From the NCBI RefSeq assembly GCF_026898135.2, contig NZ_CP114035.2, positions 5,187,501 through 5,251,500 on the forward strand: a stretch of 64,000 bases of DNA, read 5' to 3'. The notes under the pieces were generated by a model. It was not told the DNA's origin and did no database searches. It saw only the letters and a list, made by a program, of their open reading frames with translations. Below are positions 10,725 through 19,139 of the stretch, in pieces. Positions within the stretch are counted from its first letter, which is position 1, and each line of letters begins with the position of its first letter. Source of the stretch: Pseudomonas fortuita (GTDB lineage Bacteria; Pseudomonadota; Gammaproteobacteria; Pseudomonadales; Pseudomonadaceae). A program made the position numbers and the translations under genes.

Positions 10725-11765
10725 ATGGAATACCGTCAGCTCGGCCGTACCGACCTCAATGTCAGCGCCCTGTGCCTGGGCACCATGACCTGGGGCGAAC
10801 AGAACGTTCAGGCCGAAGCCTTCGAACAGATTGCCCGGGCCAAGGCCGCCGGGATCAACTTCATCGACACCGCCGAGATGTATCCGGTGCCGCCGCGCCC
10901 GGAAACCTACGCGGCTACCGAGCGCGTCATCGGCAACTGGTTCCGCGACAACGGTGATCGCGACGACTGGGTGCTGGCCAGCAAGGTGGCAGGCCCCGGC
11001 AACGGCATCAGCCACATTCGCGACGGCCAGCTCAAGCACAACCGCCAGCACATCGTGGCGGCGCTGGAGGAGAGCCTGAAGCGCCTGCAGACCGACCGTA
11101 TCGACCTGTACCAGCTGCACTGGCCGGAACGCAGCACCAACTTCTTCGGCAAGCTGGGCTACCAGCACCTGCCACAGGACCACTTCACCCCGCTGGAAGA
11201 AACCCTCGAGGTACTCGACGAGCAGGTACGGGCGGGCAAGATCCGTCACATCGGCCTGTCCAACGAAACGCCGTGGGGCACCATGAAATTCTTGCAACTG
11301 GCCGATAGCCGGGGCTGGCCGCGGGCGGTGTCGATCCAGAACCCGTACAACCTGCTCAACCGCAGCTTCGAGGTGGGCCTGGCAGAGGTGGCAATCCGTG
11401 AGCAGTGCGGCCTGCTGGCCTATTCGCCGCTGGCCTTCGGCATGCTCTCGGGCAAGTACGAGAACGGCGCACGGCCGGACAACGCGCGCCTGACCCTGTT
11501 CAGCCGCTTTGCCCGATACTCCAACCCGCAGACCGTCGCAGCCTGCAGCCGCTATGTGCAGCTGGCCCGCGAGCACGGCCTGGACCCGGCGCAGATGGCC
11601 CTGGCGTTCGTCACCCGGCAACCGTTCGTGACCAGCAACATCATTGGCGCGACCAGCCTGCAACAGCTGGACAGCAACCTGGCGAGCCTTGAGCTGAGCC
11701 TGAGCGATGAGTTGCTGGCAGCGATCGAAGCCATACACCAGGCGCAGCCGAACCCGGCGCCTTGA
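10725..11765 (+). CDS. Tas-like NADP(H)-dependent aldo/keto reductase
   Basis: This is a cytosolic (beta/alpha)8-barrel oxidoreductase of 346 residues, the same length as E. coli Tas. It shares the blocks LGTMTWGEQN, FIDTAEMYPVPPRPET, SLKRLQTDRIDLYQLHWP and IQNPYNLLNRSFEVGLAEV. The AKR catalytic residues are visible: Asp and Tyr in DTAEMY, Lys in ASKVAGP and His in LYQLHW. The true substrate is unknown. It is monocistronic, divergent from rplM, with a GC-rich hairpin just after the stop. Confidence 0.92.
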   Translation: MEYRQLGRTDLNVSALCLGTMTWGEQNVQAEAFEQIARAKAAGINFIDTAEMYPVPPRPETYAATERVIGNWFRDNGDRDDWVLASKVAGPGNGISHIRDGQLKHNRQHIVAALEESLKRLQTDRIDLYQLHWPERSTNFFGKLGYQHLPQDHFTPLEETLEVLDEQVRAGKIRHIGLSNETPWGTMKFLQLADSRGWPRAVSIQNPYNLLNRSFEVGLAEVAIREQCGLLAYSPLAFGMLSGKYENGARPDNARLTLFSRFARYSNPQTVAACSRYVQLAREHGLDPAQMALAFVTRQPFVTSNIIGATSLQQLDSNLASLELSLSDELLAAIEAIHQAQPNPAP

Positions 11766-11772
11766 GCTGAAA

Positions 11773-11791
11773 GGGGCTGCATTGCAGCCCC
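11773..11791 (+). terminator. hairpin after the aldo/keto reductase gene
   Basis: GGGGCTGCA / TGCAGCCCC is a nine-base perfect stem with a one-base centre, eight bases after the stop codon. No T-tract follows, so it may be a weak terminator or a transcript-protecting hairpin. Confidence 0.45.
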
Positions 11792-11870
11792 GCCGCTACA
11801 CGGGGTAGACACAATCGCCAAAAAATAAGACGATCCAGCCGGTGATTGACCACTCTACCCTATAAGAACA

Positions 11871-12875
11871 ATGACAATGATGTTTACCCAACCCTCCGCG
11901 TCGCTGCGGCGCGTCAGCATCCTGGCCATTGACAAGGTGTTTGCTTCGACCTTGATGCAGGCCAAGGATTTCTTTCACCTCGCCAGCCTGCGTTACAGCA
12001 AGCAGCTAGGCCTGGGCTTGCAGCCCATGTTCGAGATCTGCCTGGTGAGCCCCGACGGCCAGCCGGTGGACAGCTTCAGCAATGTGCAGCTTCCGGTCGA
12101 CGGTGGCCTGGACGACGCCGACGTCATCATTCTCCCGGCCTACTGGGACGACTTCGACAACCTGCTGCAACGTTATCCACAGGTGCTCCCATGGCTGCGT
12201 GAACAGCATGCCCGCGGCGCGGTGCTGTGCGCCGAGGCCAGTGGCGTGTTCTGGCTGGCCGAGTCCGGCCTGCTCGATGGCAAGGAGGCGACTACCTACT
12301 GGCGCTTCTTCAACAGCTTTGCCGAGCGCTTCCCGAAGATCCGGTTGAATCAGGACAAGCACCTGACCGACGCCGACAATATCTATTGCGCCGGCGGGGC
12401 CACGTCGGCCTGCGACCTGTACATCTACCTGATCGAGCGCTTCTGCGGTGCCAACGTGGCCCGCGCCGTGTCGCGCGACATTCTTTACGAAGTGCAGCGC
12501 AACTACACCCCGGGGCGCATGGGCTTTGGCGGGCAGAAGCTGCACCAGGACCTGATCATCCTGCAGATTCAGCATTGGCTGGAGGAGCACTTCGCCGACA
12601 AGTTCCGCTTCGAGGACGTTGCCCGCAACCACGGCATGAGCATCCGCAATTTCATGCGCCGCTTCCAGGGCGCGACGGGTGACAAGCCGCTGCACTACCT
12701 GCAACGGCTGCGGATCGAGACCGCCAAGGGGTTACTGTCGAGCACACGCAAGAGCATCAAGACCATCAGCTACGAGGTCGGTTATGACGATGCCAGTTTC
12801 TTTGCGCGGCTGTTCCGCCAGCACACCGAGCTGTCGCCGAACCAGTATCGGCAGCAGTTCATGCAAGAGGCTTGA
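11871..12875 (+). CDS. GlxA-family AraC regulator with DJ-1/PfpI-like N-terminal domain
   Basis: This 334-residue transcription factor has an N-terminal class-I-amidotransferase-like sensor domain (about 15-195, nucleophile-elbow region GAVLCAEASGVFWLAE). Its C-terminal AraC DNA-binding domain (about 225-330) has two helix-turn-helix motifs, FEDVARNHGMSIRNFMRRFQ and ISYEVGYDDASFFARLFRQH. Members of this family often control quaternary-amine or amino-acid catabolism, but no such target lies next to it. The signal and regulon are unknown. The intergenic region upstream also serves the preceding reductase terminator. Confidence 0.9.
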   Translation: MTMMFTQPSASLRRVSILAIDKVFASTLMQAKDFFHLASLRYSKQLGLGLQPMFEICLVSPDGQPVDSFSNVQLPVDGGLDDADVIILPAYWDDFDNLLQRYPQVLPWLREQHARGAVLCAEASGVFWLAESGLLDGKEATTYWRFFNSFAERFPKIRLNQDKHLTDADNIYCAGGATSACDLYIYLIERFCGANVARAVSRDILYEVQRNYTPGRMGFGGQKLHQDLIILQIQHWLEEHFADKFRFEDVARNHGMSIRNFMRRFQGATGDKPLHYLQRLRIETAKGLLSSTRKSIKTISYEVGYDDASFFARLFRQHTELSPNQYRQQFMQEA

Positions 12876-12881
12876 GGCCTT

Positions 12882-12996
12882 GCGGGGCTGCTTTGCAGCC
12901 CATTCGCGGCACAAGGCCGCTCCCACAAATGCCCAGCGTGCGCCGATCAATGTGGCAGCGGCCTTGCGTCGCGAATGGGCCGCAAAGCGGCCCCAA
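12882..12996. repeat. REP pair between convergent genes
   Basis: Two inverted REP-like units face each other, the left reading GGGCTGCTTTGCAGCCC then ATTCGCGGCACAAGGCCGC, the right its inverse. They lie between the convergent AraC-type gene and zapE, where they may act as a bidirectional transcript end. Confidence 0.8.
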
Positions 12997-13001
12997 AAAT
13001 C

Positions 13002-14096
13002 TTACGGCTTGTGTGCGCGCGACAGGAATTCGTGCGACTGCATCTCCAGCAACCGGCTGAGGGTACGCTGGAACTCGAAGCTCAGGCGCCCGCCGGTGTA
13101 CAGGTCTTTCAGCTCCACCTCGGCCGAGATGATCAGCTTGACGTTGCGGTCGTAGAATTCGTCCACCATGTTGATGAAGCGGCGGGCGATGTCGTCGGTG
13201 GCAACACCCATCTGCTCCACATTGCTCAGCAGCACGGCGTGGAAGATCTTGCCCAGTTCGATGTAGTCGTTCTGGCTGCGCGGCCCATCGCAAAGGGCGC
13301 GGAAGTCGAACCAGGCGACATCGTCACAGGTGCGCAGGGCATTGATCGGACGGTTCTCGATCATCAGCACGTCGTTCTCGATCGCCTGCGTGCACTCAGG
13401 GGTGAGCGCCTTGAAGCTGGCGCGCATGCTCTGGTGCGCCGCGTCATTGAGTGGGAAGTGGAACAGTTCGGCCTGCTCCAGGTGGCGCAGGCGGTAGTCG
13501 ACCCCGCTATCCACGTTCACCACGTCGGTGTACTGCTTGATCATGGCGATGGCCGGCAAGAAGCGCGCACGCTGCAGGCCGTCCTTGTAAAGGCCGTCTG
13601 GCACGATGTTGGAAGTGGCCACCAGCGACACACCATTTTTGAACAGCTCTTCCATCAGAGTGCCGAGGATCATCGCATCGGTAATGTCCGACACGAAGAA
13701 TTCGTCGAAACAGATCACCCGGGCTTCTTCGCTGAAGCGCTTGGCGATGATGGTCAGCGGGTTCTTCTCGCCCTTGAGGGTTTTCATTTCCTCGTGCACA
13801 CGCTTCATGAAGCGGTGGAAGTGCGTACGCATCTTCTGCTTGAACGGCAGCGCTTCGTAGAAGGTATCGACCAGGTAGGTCTTGCCTCGCCCTACCCCAC
13901 CCCAGAAATACAGGCCCTTGACCGGGGTCTGCTCCTTCTTGCCGAACAGTTTGCCGAACATGCCCGGCTTGTTGTTCTGCGCTTGTACCAGGTCGTCGTA
14001 CAGGCGCTGCAAGTGACGCACCGCAGTTTCCTGCGCCGCGTCATGGAAGAAGTCGGGACGTTTCAGATCTGCTTGATAGCGTTCTAAGGGAGTCAT
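13002..14096 (-). CDS. zapE: AFG1-like ATPase, cell-division protein ZapE
   Basis: This 364-residue AAA+-related ATPase modulates the FtsZ ring in proteobacteria; mitochondrial homologues (AFG1/LACE1) act in protein quality control. Walker A is GGVGRGKT at residues 66-73 and Walker B is VICFDEFFVSD. The family sequence VATSNIVPDGLYKDGLQRARF is present. It is separated from the upstream trpS by a terminator, so it probably has its own promoter in the short gap. Confidence 0.94.
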   Translation of the reverse strand: MTPLERYQADLKRPDFFHDAAQETAVRHLQRLYDDLVQAQNNKPGMFGKLFGKKEQTPVKGLYFWGGVGRGKTYLVDTFYEALPFKQKMRTHFHRFMKRVHEEMKTLKGEKNPLTIIAKRFSEEARVICFDEFFVSDITDAMILGTLMEELFKNGVSLVATSNIVPDGLYKDGLQRARFLPAIAMIKQYTDVVNVDSGVDYRLRHLEQAELFHFPLNDAAHQSMRASFKALTPECTQAIENDVLMIENRPINALRTCDDVAWFDFRALCDGPRSQNDYIELGKIFHAVLLSNVEQMGVATDDIARRFINMVDEFYDRNVKLIISAEVELKDLYTGGRLSFEFQRTLSRLLEMQSHEFLSRAHKP

Positions 14097-14115
14097 AATT
14101 CGTTAGCGAGGCAAC

Positions 14116-14149
14116 AAAAAACGGGCCGTCACTGTAGCGACAGGCCCGC
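14116..14149 (-). terminator. terminator after trpS
   Basis: On the minus strand a CGGGCC / GGCCCG-based hairpin with an inner GTC/GAC pairing is followed directly by GTTTTTTG, a proper U-tract, 30-60 bases after the trpS stop. Confidence 0.8.
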
Positions 14150-14180
14150 TTAATGGCAATCAGACTTGCGTCAATATGCC

Positions 14181-15530
14181 TCAGTCCTGCTGTGGTGCCA
14201 GGGCATCACGCAGGCTCTGAATGGCGGCATCACGGGCTTGCGCGCTGTCAAACTGCGGCCCGTCGGCGACCTGCTCGCCATTGAGCCACAGGCCGAAGCT
14301 CAGGCCTTCTACCCGTACATCGGCCTCGCCACCCTGCTGCAGCTGCTTGCTCACGGCGCCAGCACTCTTGCCGTCAGCGAAGCTGCGCGACAGCAGCAGT
14401 TGCTCACCGTCAGCGGCCAACAGGCGGAAACGGAAGCTGCCGTCTTCGTCACGGAAGCTGACGAAGCGCGCGCTCTTGGCTGACTTCTTCTTCACCTCGG
14501 TGGTGGCCTGCACGCTGCTGCGGAACGAACGCAGGCCAACGGCTTCGCGCAGTTGCTCGAGGAACGGCGTGGCAATCTTGCGGGCCTTGGCGGCACCGGC
14601 CAGCAGGATGTCTTCCAGGTCCGCCGGGCGTGCGATCAGTTGGTGGTAGTACTCGCGTTTTTCCGCCAGCTGGCCATCCAGCAACTGGAACAGGCGCTGC
14701 TTGGCATCACCCCAGCCCAGGCCCTGCAACAGCTCTTCGCGGAACCCGGCGCATTGCTCCGGCGTCGAGAAGGCCTGGTACAGGGTGAACAGGTGCGAGT
14801 TGTCCGGGTCTTTCGCTTCACCCGGCGCGCGCGAGTCAGTCACGATGCGCGAGATGGCGTCTTTCATGTCCTTGGCGCTGGTGAACAACGGGATGGTGTT
14901 GTCGTAGCTCTTGGACATCTTGCGCCCGTCCAGGCCTGGCAGCGTGGCCACGGTTTCCTCGATCACCGCCTCTGGCAGGGCGAAGAAGTCCTGGCCCTGG
15001 CCGAACAGGTGGTTGAAGCGTTGGCCGATGTCGCGGGCCATTTCCACGTGCTGGATCTGGTCACGGCCGACCGGCACCTTGTTGGCGTTGAACATGAGGA
15101 TGTCCGCGGCCATCAGCACCGGGTAGCTGAACAGGCCCATGGTCACGCCGGCGTCCGGGTCCTCCCCATTTTCGACGTTCTTGTCCACCGAGGCCTTGTA
15201 GGCATGCGCGCGGTTGAGCAGGCCCTTGGCGGCAACGCAGGTCAGCAGCCAGGTCAGTTCGGGAATTTCCGGGATGTCGGACTGGCGATAGAAAGTCACT
15301 TTGTCCGGGTCAAGGCCACCGGCCAGCCAGGTGGCGGCGATTTCCAGGCGTGAACGCTGGATGCGCAGCGGGTCATCGCATTTGATCAGGGCGTGGTAGT
15401 CGGCCAGGAAGTAGAACGAGTCGACACCGGGCTGCTGGCTGGCACGGATCGCAGGGCGAATGGCGCCGGCGTAGTTGCCCAGGTGCGGAGTGCCGGTGGT
15501 AGTGATACCGGTAAGAATGCGCGTGGTCAT
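14181..15530 (-). CDS. trpS: tryptophanyl-tRNA synthetase with C-terminal extension
   Basis: This class I aminoacyl-tRNA synthetase charges tRNA-Trp. The HIGH-type motif TGTPHLGN lies near residue 12 and KMSKS near residue 205. The core resembles ordinary bacterial TrpRS of about 335 residues. This protein has 449: a lysine/serine linker ([11 protein letters not shown]) leads to an extra C-terminal domain of about 90 residues. That domain looks like a YegP/DUF1508 fold ([20 protein letters not shown]). The domain assignment of the tail is tentative. Confidence 0.95.
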   Translation of the reverse strand: MTTRILTGITTTGTPHLGNYAGAIRPAIRASQQPGVDSFYFLADYHALIKCDDPLRIQRSRLEIAATWLAGGLDPDKVTFYRQSDIPEIPELTWLLTCVAAKGLLNRAHAYKASVDKNVENGEDPDAGVTMGLFSYPVLMAADILMFNANKVPVGRDQIQHVEMARDIGQRFNHLFGQGQDFFALPEAVIEETVATLPGLDGRKMSKSYDNTIPLFTSAKDMKDAISRIVTDSRAPGEAKDPDNSHLFTLYQAFSTPEQCAGFREELLQGLGWGDAKQRLFQLLDGQLAEKREYYHQLIARPADLEDILLAGAAKARKIATPFLEQLREAVGLRSFRSSVQATTEVKKKSAKSARFVSFRDEDGSFRFRLLAADGEQLLLSRSFADGKSAGAVSKQLQQGGEADVRVEGLSFGLWLNGEQVADGPQFDSAQARDAAIQSLRDALAPQQD

Positions 15531-15555
15531 GGGTGTTCGCTTATTCAGGCTTGGC

Positions 15556-16191
15556 TCAGTTCGAAAGGCGCGGCAGCAGCAGATCCTTCAGATCGGTCAG
15601 CTTGCCATGGAAGAAGTGTCCGCATTCTGCCACTTTCAGCAGCTCATGGGGGCGCGTCAGGCTGTCGGACCAATCGTAAACCAGCTGCGGTGCGACGACT
15701 TCGTCGGCGTCCGGCTGCACCACGGTCACCGGGCAGCGCTGCGGCAGCGGGAATTCGGCGGTCAGGCGCATGACCGCCGGGGCGATCATGAACAGGTGCT
15801 GCAACTCGACGCCTGCAGTTTCAAGTCGCCCGGCCAGGCTGGTGGCAACGAAACCACCGAACGAAAAGCCCATCAACACCAGCGGCAACTCTGGGTGCGA
15901 GCTACGCAGCCAGGCTGCCGCGGCCTCGGCATCGGCCACTTCGCCGGCCCCCATGTCATGGCTGCCGGCGCTCTGGCCGACGCCACGGTAGTTGAAACGC
16001 AGGGTCGCGTAACCGGCATCACGGGCGGTGCGTTGCAGGGTCGAGACCACCTTGTTGAGCATGGTGCCGCCCTGGACCGGGTTGGGGTGGCAGATCAGCA
16101 CCGCGCCACGGGCGTCAGCCACGTCCAGGTACAAGGCTTCCAGCTGGCCGGCGGGGCCATCGATGAACAAGGGGGTTTCGCGGACAAGCAA
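15556..16191 (-). CDS. alpha/beta hydrolase (dienelactone-hydrolase-like small esterase)
   Basis: This is a 211-residue alpha/beta-hydrolase-fold protein. The oxyanion-hole region [16 protein letters not shown] is characteristic of a family often annotated as alpha/beta hydrolase YfgM/COG2945. The nucleophile elbow is GFSFGG. The acid is probably Asp in VQPDADEVV and the base His in [11 protein letters not shown]. No signal peptide is seen, so it is cytosolic. The substrate is unknown. It lies 25 bases upstream of trpS on the same strand and may be co-transcribed with it. Confidence 0.85.
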   Translation of the reverse strand: MLVRETPLFIDGPAGQLEALYLDVADARGAVLICHPNPVQGGTMLNKVVSTLQRTARDAGYATLRFNYRGVGQSAGSHDMGAGEVADAEAAAAWLRSSHPELPLVLMGFSFGGFVATSLAGRLETAGVELQHLFMIAPAVMRLTAEFPLPQRCPVTVVQPDADEVVAPQLVYDWSDSLTRPHELLKVAECGHFFHGKLTDLKDLLLPRLSN

Positions 16192-16326
16192 GGCACTACT
16201 CCGTGACCTCGGGAAGGGTCGATTCGTCTAGGTGTGAAATTCTGTTCTGATTTGCGATCGCTCGCGGTATACAGCGCAGGTCTGAGCCGTTAACGTAAAG
16301 CAAAGCCGTTTATAGAGGAAGGACTC

Positions 16327-16764
16327 GTGGAACTCTCGCTCCTTGTTTGGTTGTTGCCAACCCTGGCCCTGGTCATTGGCGTGGCGGTCGGTTTCATTGT
16401 TGCCCGCCTGCTGCCCAACGCAGCACCCAGCAACACCCAGCGCCAACTGGATGACATCCAGAAGCGCTTCGACAGCTACCAGAACGAAGTGGTCACCCAC
16501 TTCAACAGCACTGCCATGCTGGTCAAGAAACTGACCCAGAGCTACCAGGACGTACAGGATCACCTGGCTGAAGGCGCCAACAGCCTGGCCCTTGATGAAG
16601 TCACTCGCCAGCGCCTGCTGGCTGCCCTGCATTCCGAAGCGCCGCAAGGCCCGCGTGACCGCCTGACCCCACCGAAAGACACCGCCGAAGTGCCGCGCGA
16701 CTATGCGCCAAAAGCGCCGAACTCGCCGGGCATGCTGGACGAGAGCTACGGGCTCAAGCGTTGA
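16327..16764 (+). CDS. zapG: YhcB/ZapG family inner-membrane protein (DUF1043)
   Basis: This 145-residue protein has one N-terminal membrane helix (about residues 5-27, LLVWLLPTLALVIGVAVGFIV). A cytoplasmic coiled coil follows (QRQLDDIQKRFDSYQNEV) and then a low-complexity charged/proline tail. The E. coli homologue links cell division with envelope synthesis. Translation starts at GTG, preceded by GAGGAAGG, which fixes the start. It is divergent from the alpha/beta hydrolase gene and ends at a rho-independent terminator. Confidence 0.9.
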   Translation: MELSLLVWLLPTLALVIGVAVGFIVARLLPNAAPSNTQRQLDDIQKRFDSYQNEVVTHFNSTAMLVKKLTQSYQDVQDHLAEGANSLALDEVTRQRLLAALHSEAPQGPRDRLTPPKDTAEVPRDYAPKAPNSPGMLDESYGLKR

Positions 16765-16778
16765 TCCACTGAACCTGT

Positions 16779-16804
16779 AAAAGGCCTCGCAAGAGGCCTT
16801 TTTT
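16779..16804 (+). terminator. rho-independent terminator of zapG
   Basis: The stem AAAAGGCCTC / GAGGCCTTTT with loop GCAA is followed by further T residues. Confidence 0.92.
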
Positions 16805-16820
16805 GTGTATGCCGTGTTCT

Positions 16821-16863
16821 TGCCGCTGCGGGCCCTTTTCGCGGCACAAGGCCGCTTCTACAG
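16821..16863. repeat. single REP unit overlapping the 3' end of mdeA
   Basis: One P. putida REP-like palindrome (GGGCCCTTTTCGCGGCACAAGGCCGC...TACAG) runs into the last codons of the methionine gamma-lyase gene between convergent transcription units. Confidence 0.65.
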
Positions 16864-18051
16864 ATGCCCCAGCGCCTCCTCGATATCCAGCAGCAGATCC
16901 TCCACATCCTCCAGCCCAACCGACAATCTCACCAGCCCCTCCGATATCCCGTGATGGGCGCGCTCCTGGGGCGTGTAACTGGAGTGCGTCATGCTCGCCG
17001 GGTGTTGCGCCAGCGACTCGGCATCCCCCAGGCTCACCGCCCGCGCAAATAGCTGCAGGGCATTCATGAAGCGCCGCCCGGCCTCGATACCGCCCTTGAG
17101 CTCAAAGGCAATCATCCCGCCCGGCAAACGCATCTGCCGCCGTGCCAGGTCGTACTGGGCAAACGACGGCAAGCCCGGATAGTGAATCAATTCCACCTGG
17201 GGCTGCCGGGCCAGGAACTTCGCCACCTCCAGGGCATTGGCGCAATGCCGGTCCATGCGCAGCGCCAAGGTCTTTATACCCCGCATCAACAACGCAGCGT
17301 CATGCGGTGACAGCACAGCCCCGGTCATGTCTTTGAGCCCTTCCAGGCGAATCCGGTCGACCAACGCCTTGCGCCCCACCACCAGGCCGGCGGTGATGTC
17401 GCCATGGCCGCTGAGGTACTTGGTCGCCGAATGCACCACCAGGTCCGCCCCCAGCTCCAGTGGCCGCTGCAGGTACGGCGTGCAGTAGGTGTTGTCGACT
17501 ACCACAAGCACGTCTCTCCCATGTACAGCCTCGACCACCGCTGCGATGTCGACCAGTTGCATATTGGGGTTGGCCGGCGTTTCGAAGTAGATCATCCGCG
17601 TTTTACTGTTGATCGCCGCTTTGAGGGCCTTGGCGTCATTGAGGTCGACATGGTGAATCTTGACTCCGAACTCGCCAATCCCATGGTGCAGAAACGCGAA
17701 GGTACAGCCATACAGGGTGCGCCCGACGATCAGTTCATCACCGGGGCGCAACAGGGTCCAGATGGTCGAGGTAATGGCGCCCATACCCGACGCCAGCGCC
17801 AATCCCGCCTCACCGCCCTCCAACGAGGCCATGCGTTGCTCAAGCAAGGCCAAGGTGGGATTGGAGATGCGGCTGTAGAAGTGCCCTGCCTCTTCCCCGG
17901 CGAAGCAAGCAGCGCCGTATTCAACAGTGGGGAAGGCATAGGTAGCGGTCTGGTACACCGGCGGCACCAGGGCGCCTCCGTGGGAAAGCGGGTCGTAGCC
18001 ATGGTGAATGGCCCGCGTGGAAAAACCGGTGTTGTTATGGGAGTCGCGCAT
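16858..18051 (-). CDS. mdeA: L-methionine gamma-lyase
   Basis: This PLP enzyme splits L-methionine into methanethiol, 2-oxobutanoate and ammonia. The 397 residues align through their full length with my recollection of the well-studied P. putida enzyme. Tyr114 and the specificity-determining Cys116 are in TLYGCTF, and the PLP-binding Lys211 is in HSATKYLSGHGD. Tyr59/Arg61 lie in FYSRISNP. Cys116 separates it from cystathionine gamma-lyases. The divergent neighbour mdeR is the expected Lrp-type activator. Confidence 0.95.
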   Translation of the reverse strand: MRDSHNNTGFSTRAIHHGYDPLSHGGALVPPVYQTATYAFPTVEYGAACFAGEEAGHFYSRISNPTLALLEQRMASLEGGEAGLALASGMGAITSTIWTLLRPGDELIVGRTLYGCTFAFLHHGIGEFGVKIHHVDLNDAKALKAAINSKTRMIYFETPANPNMQLVDIAAVVEAVHGRDVLVVVDNTYCTPYLQRPLELGADLVVHSATKYLSGHGDITAGLVVGRKALVDRIRLEGLKDMTGAVLSPHDAALLMRGIKTLALRMDRHCANALEVAKFLARQPQVELIHYPGLPSFAQYDLARRQMRLPGGMIAFELKGGIEAGRRFMNALQLFARAVSLGDAESLAQHPASMTHSSYTPQERAHHGISEGLVRLSVGLEDVEDLLLDIEEALGHL

Positions 18052-18178
18052 GGCAACAGCCTCTTGTGGTTTGTTATAAGCTTATGCCACCGAGCTGCCC
18101 GATTTTTTCCAAAATAGCCCACGCATTTGCGTGCTTGCTGGAATAAAAACAACAATCAACGGACCAGGAGGGCAAAAC
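18052..18178. promoter_or_regulatory. mdeA/mdeR divergent control region with two palindromes
   Basis: This 127-bp gap between divergent mdeA and mdeR contains the palindrome ATAAGCTTAT (18076-18085) and the inverted repeat CACGCATTTGCGTG (18120-18133). Both are plausible contact sites for MdeR. AGGAGG lies just before the mdeR ATG. Promoter boxes could not be fixed with confidence. Confidence 0.45.
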
Positions 18179-18658
18179 ATGCCTTCAAGCCTCGACCGCA
18201 CCGACCGCGCCCTGCTCGCCGCTTTGCAGGACAATGCCCGCCTGACCGTTGCCGAACTCGCCGACCAGGTAGCGTTGACCACCTCGCCCTGCTGGCGTCG
18301 GGTCAAACTGCTGGAAGACAACGGCTACATCACCGGCTACCAGGCCATCCTCTCGCCCAAGTCGCTGGGGTTTGGCGTGACCGCGTTCGTAAGCATCATG
18401 ATGGACTCGCACACCAAGGACATGGCGCTGGCGTTCGAGCAGCGGCTGATGGAGATTCCCGAAATCGTCGCCTGCCACAACATCTCCGGGCGCTATGACT
18501 TTTTGCTGGAGATCCTGGCGCGGGACCTGGAGTCGTTCGGGGAATTCACCCGGGAAGTGCTGCAGCGGCTGCCGGGAGTGAAGGAGATCTATTCGAGTTT
18601 TTCCTACAAGGCGGTGAAGGAGAAACGGGTGATACCAGTGTCAGAGAAACATATTTAA
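18179..18658 (+). CDS. mdeR: Lrp/AsnC-family regulator of methionine gamma-lyase (MdeR)
   Basis: This 159-residue Lrp-type regulator has an N-terminal winged helix (LDRTDRALLAALQDNARLTV with recognition region SPCWRRVKLLEDNGYI). The C-terminal RAM ligand-binding/oligomerisation domain contains ACHNISGRYDFLLEI. The ATG chosen has AGGAGG in front of it; an in-frame start 16 codons upstream lacks one. Divergence from mdeA matches the characterised P. putida mde locus, where MdeR activates mdeA. The function here is inferred from that. Confidence 0.9.
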   Translation: MPSSLDRTDRALLAALQDNARLTVAELADQVALTTSPCWRRVKLLEDNGYITGYQAILSPKSLGFGVTAFVSIMMDSHTKDMALAFEQRLMEIPEIVACHNISGRYDFLLEILARDLESFGEFTREVLQRLPGVKEIYSSFSYKAVKEKRVIPVSEKHI

Positions 18659-18818
18659 GACAAATCCGAGAAAACGGAAAATCCGGTGTAGGAAAGCACA
18701 TCTAAGAAATCTCCTTCTAATCATCAGGAACGTGCCTACTTCCATACCCCCTACCTCTGACATAAAAAAAACTCGTCCCCGGGCACACTTTCCCTGCCTT
18801 CAACTCAGGGACGACTCT

Positions 18819-19139
18819 ATGGCCAGCCTTCTTCCAGAATTCATCATCCGTAAACTCGAAGGTCGGACATTCCACAGCTTCGACCATTTCTCCCAATCCT
18901 TCTGGCTGGCGATCGCAGAAGACCCAGTCTACAGCCAGCAATTCATCCCCGCCCAACTCAACCGCCTCAAGAAAGGCTGGCCCCCTCGGGCGCCATTCCA
19001 TGAGACGGTAAAGGGTCTGCGTTCTTATCAGATAGGCCAGCTGAACCCGCCCGAGTGGGGTGGGTTGATGTACGACGCTGAAAACCTGCGGATCATGAGC
19101 GCCATGCAATACGCGCTGTCATCGGAGACGCCATGGTGA
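18819..19139 (+). CDS. orphan colicin/pyocin-type HNH nuclease domain, catalytically degenerate
   Basis: The 106-residue product aligns with the C-terminal DNase domain of colicin E9-type bacteriocins. PEFIIRKLEGRTFHSFDHF matches PDRIADKLRDKEFKSFDDF, FWLAIAEDPVYSQQF matches VWEEVSKDPELSKNL, and GGLMYDAENLRIMS matches GGEVYDMDNIRVTT. The catalytic HNH elements are gone. The His-His pair (ELHHDKPIS) reads QIGQLNPPE, and the C-terminal KRHIDIH reads MQYALSS. There is no receptor-binding or translocation part; upstream is mdeR. AGGGA seven bases before the ATG supports this start. It overlaps the immunity gene by 7 bases. It may be a fossil toxin, or a decoy that still binds immunity protein. Confidence 0.75.
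   Translation: MASLLPEFIIRKLEGRTFHSFDHFSQSFWLAIAEDPVYSQQFIPAQLNRLKKGWPPRAPFHETVKGLRSYQIGQLNPPEWGGLMYDAENLRIMSAMQYALSSETPW

Noticed and set aside
18732..18818. Extended N-terminus (29 codons) for the nuclease-like gene
   Set aside because: No ribosome-binding site or domain similarity in the extension; the inner ATG has AGGGA at good spacing and matches the family domain start.
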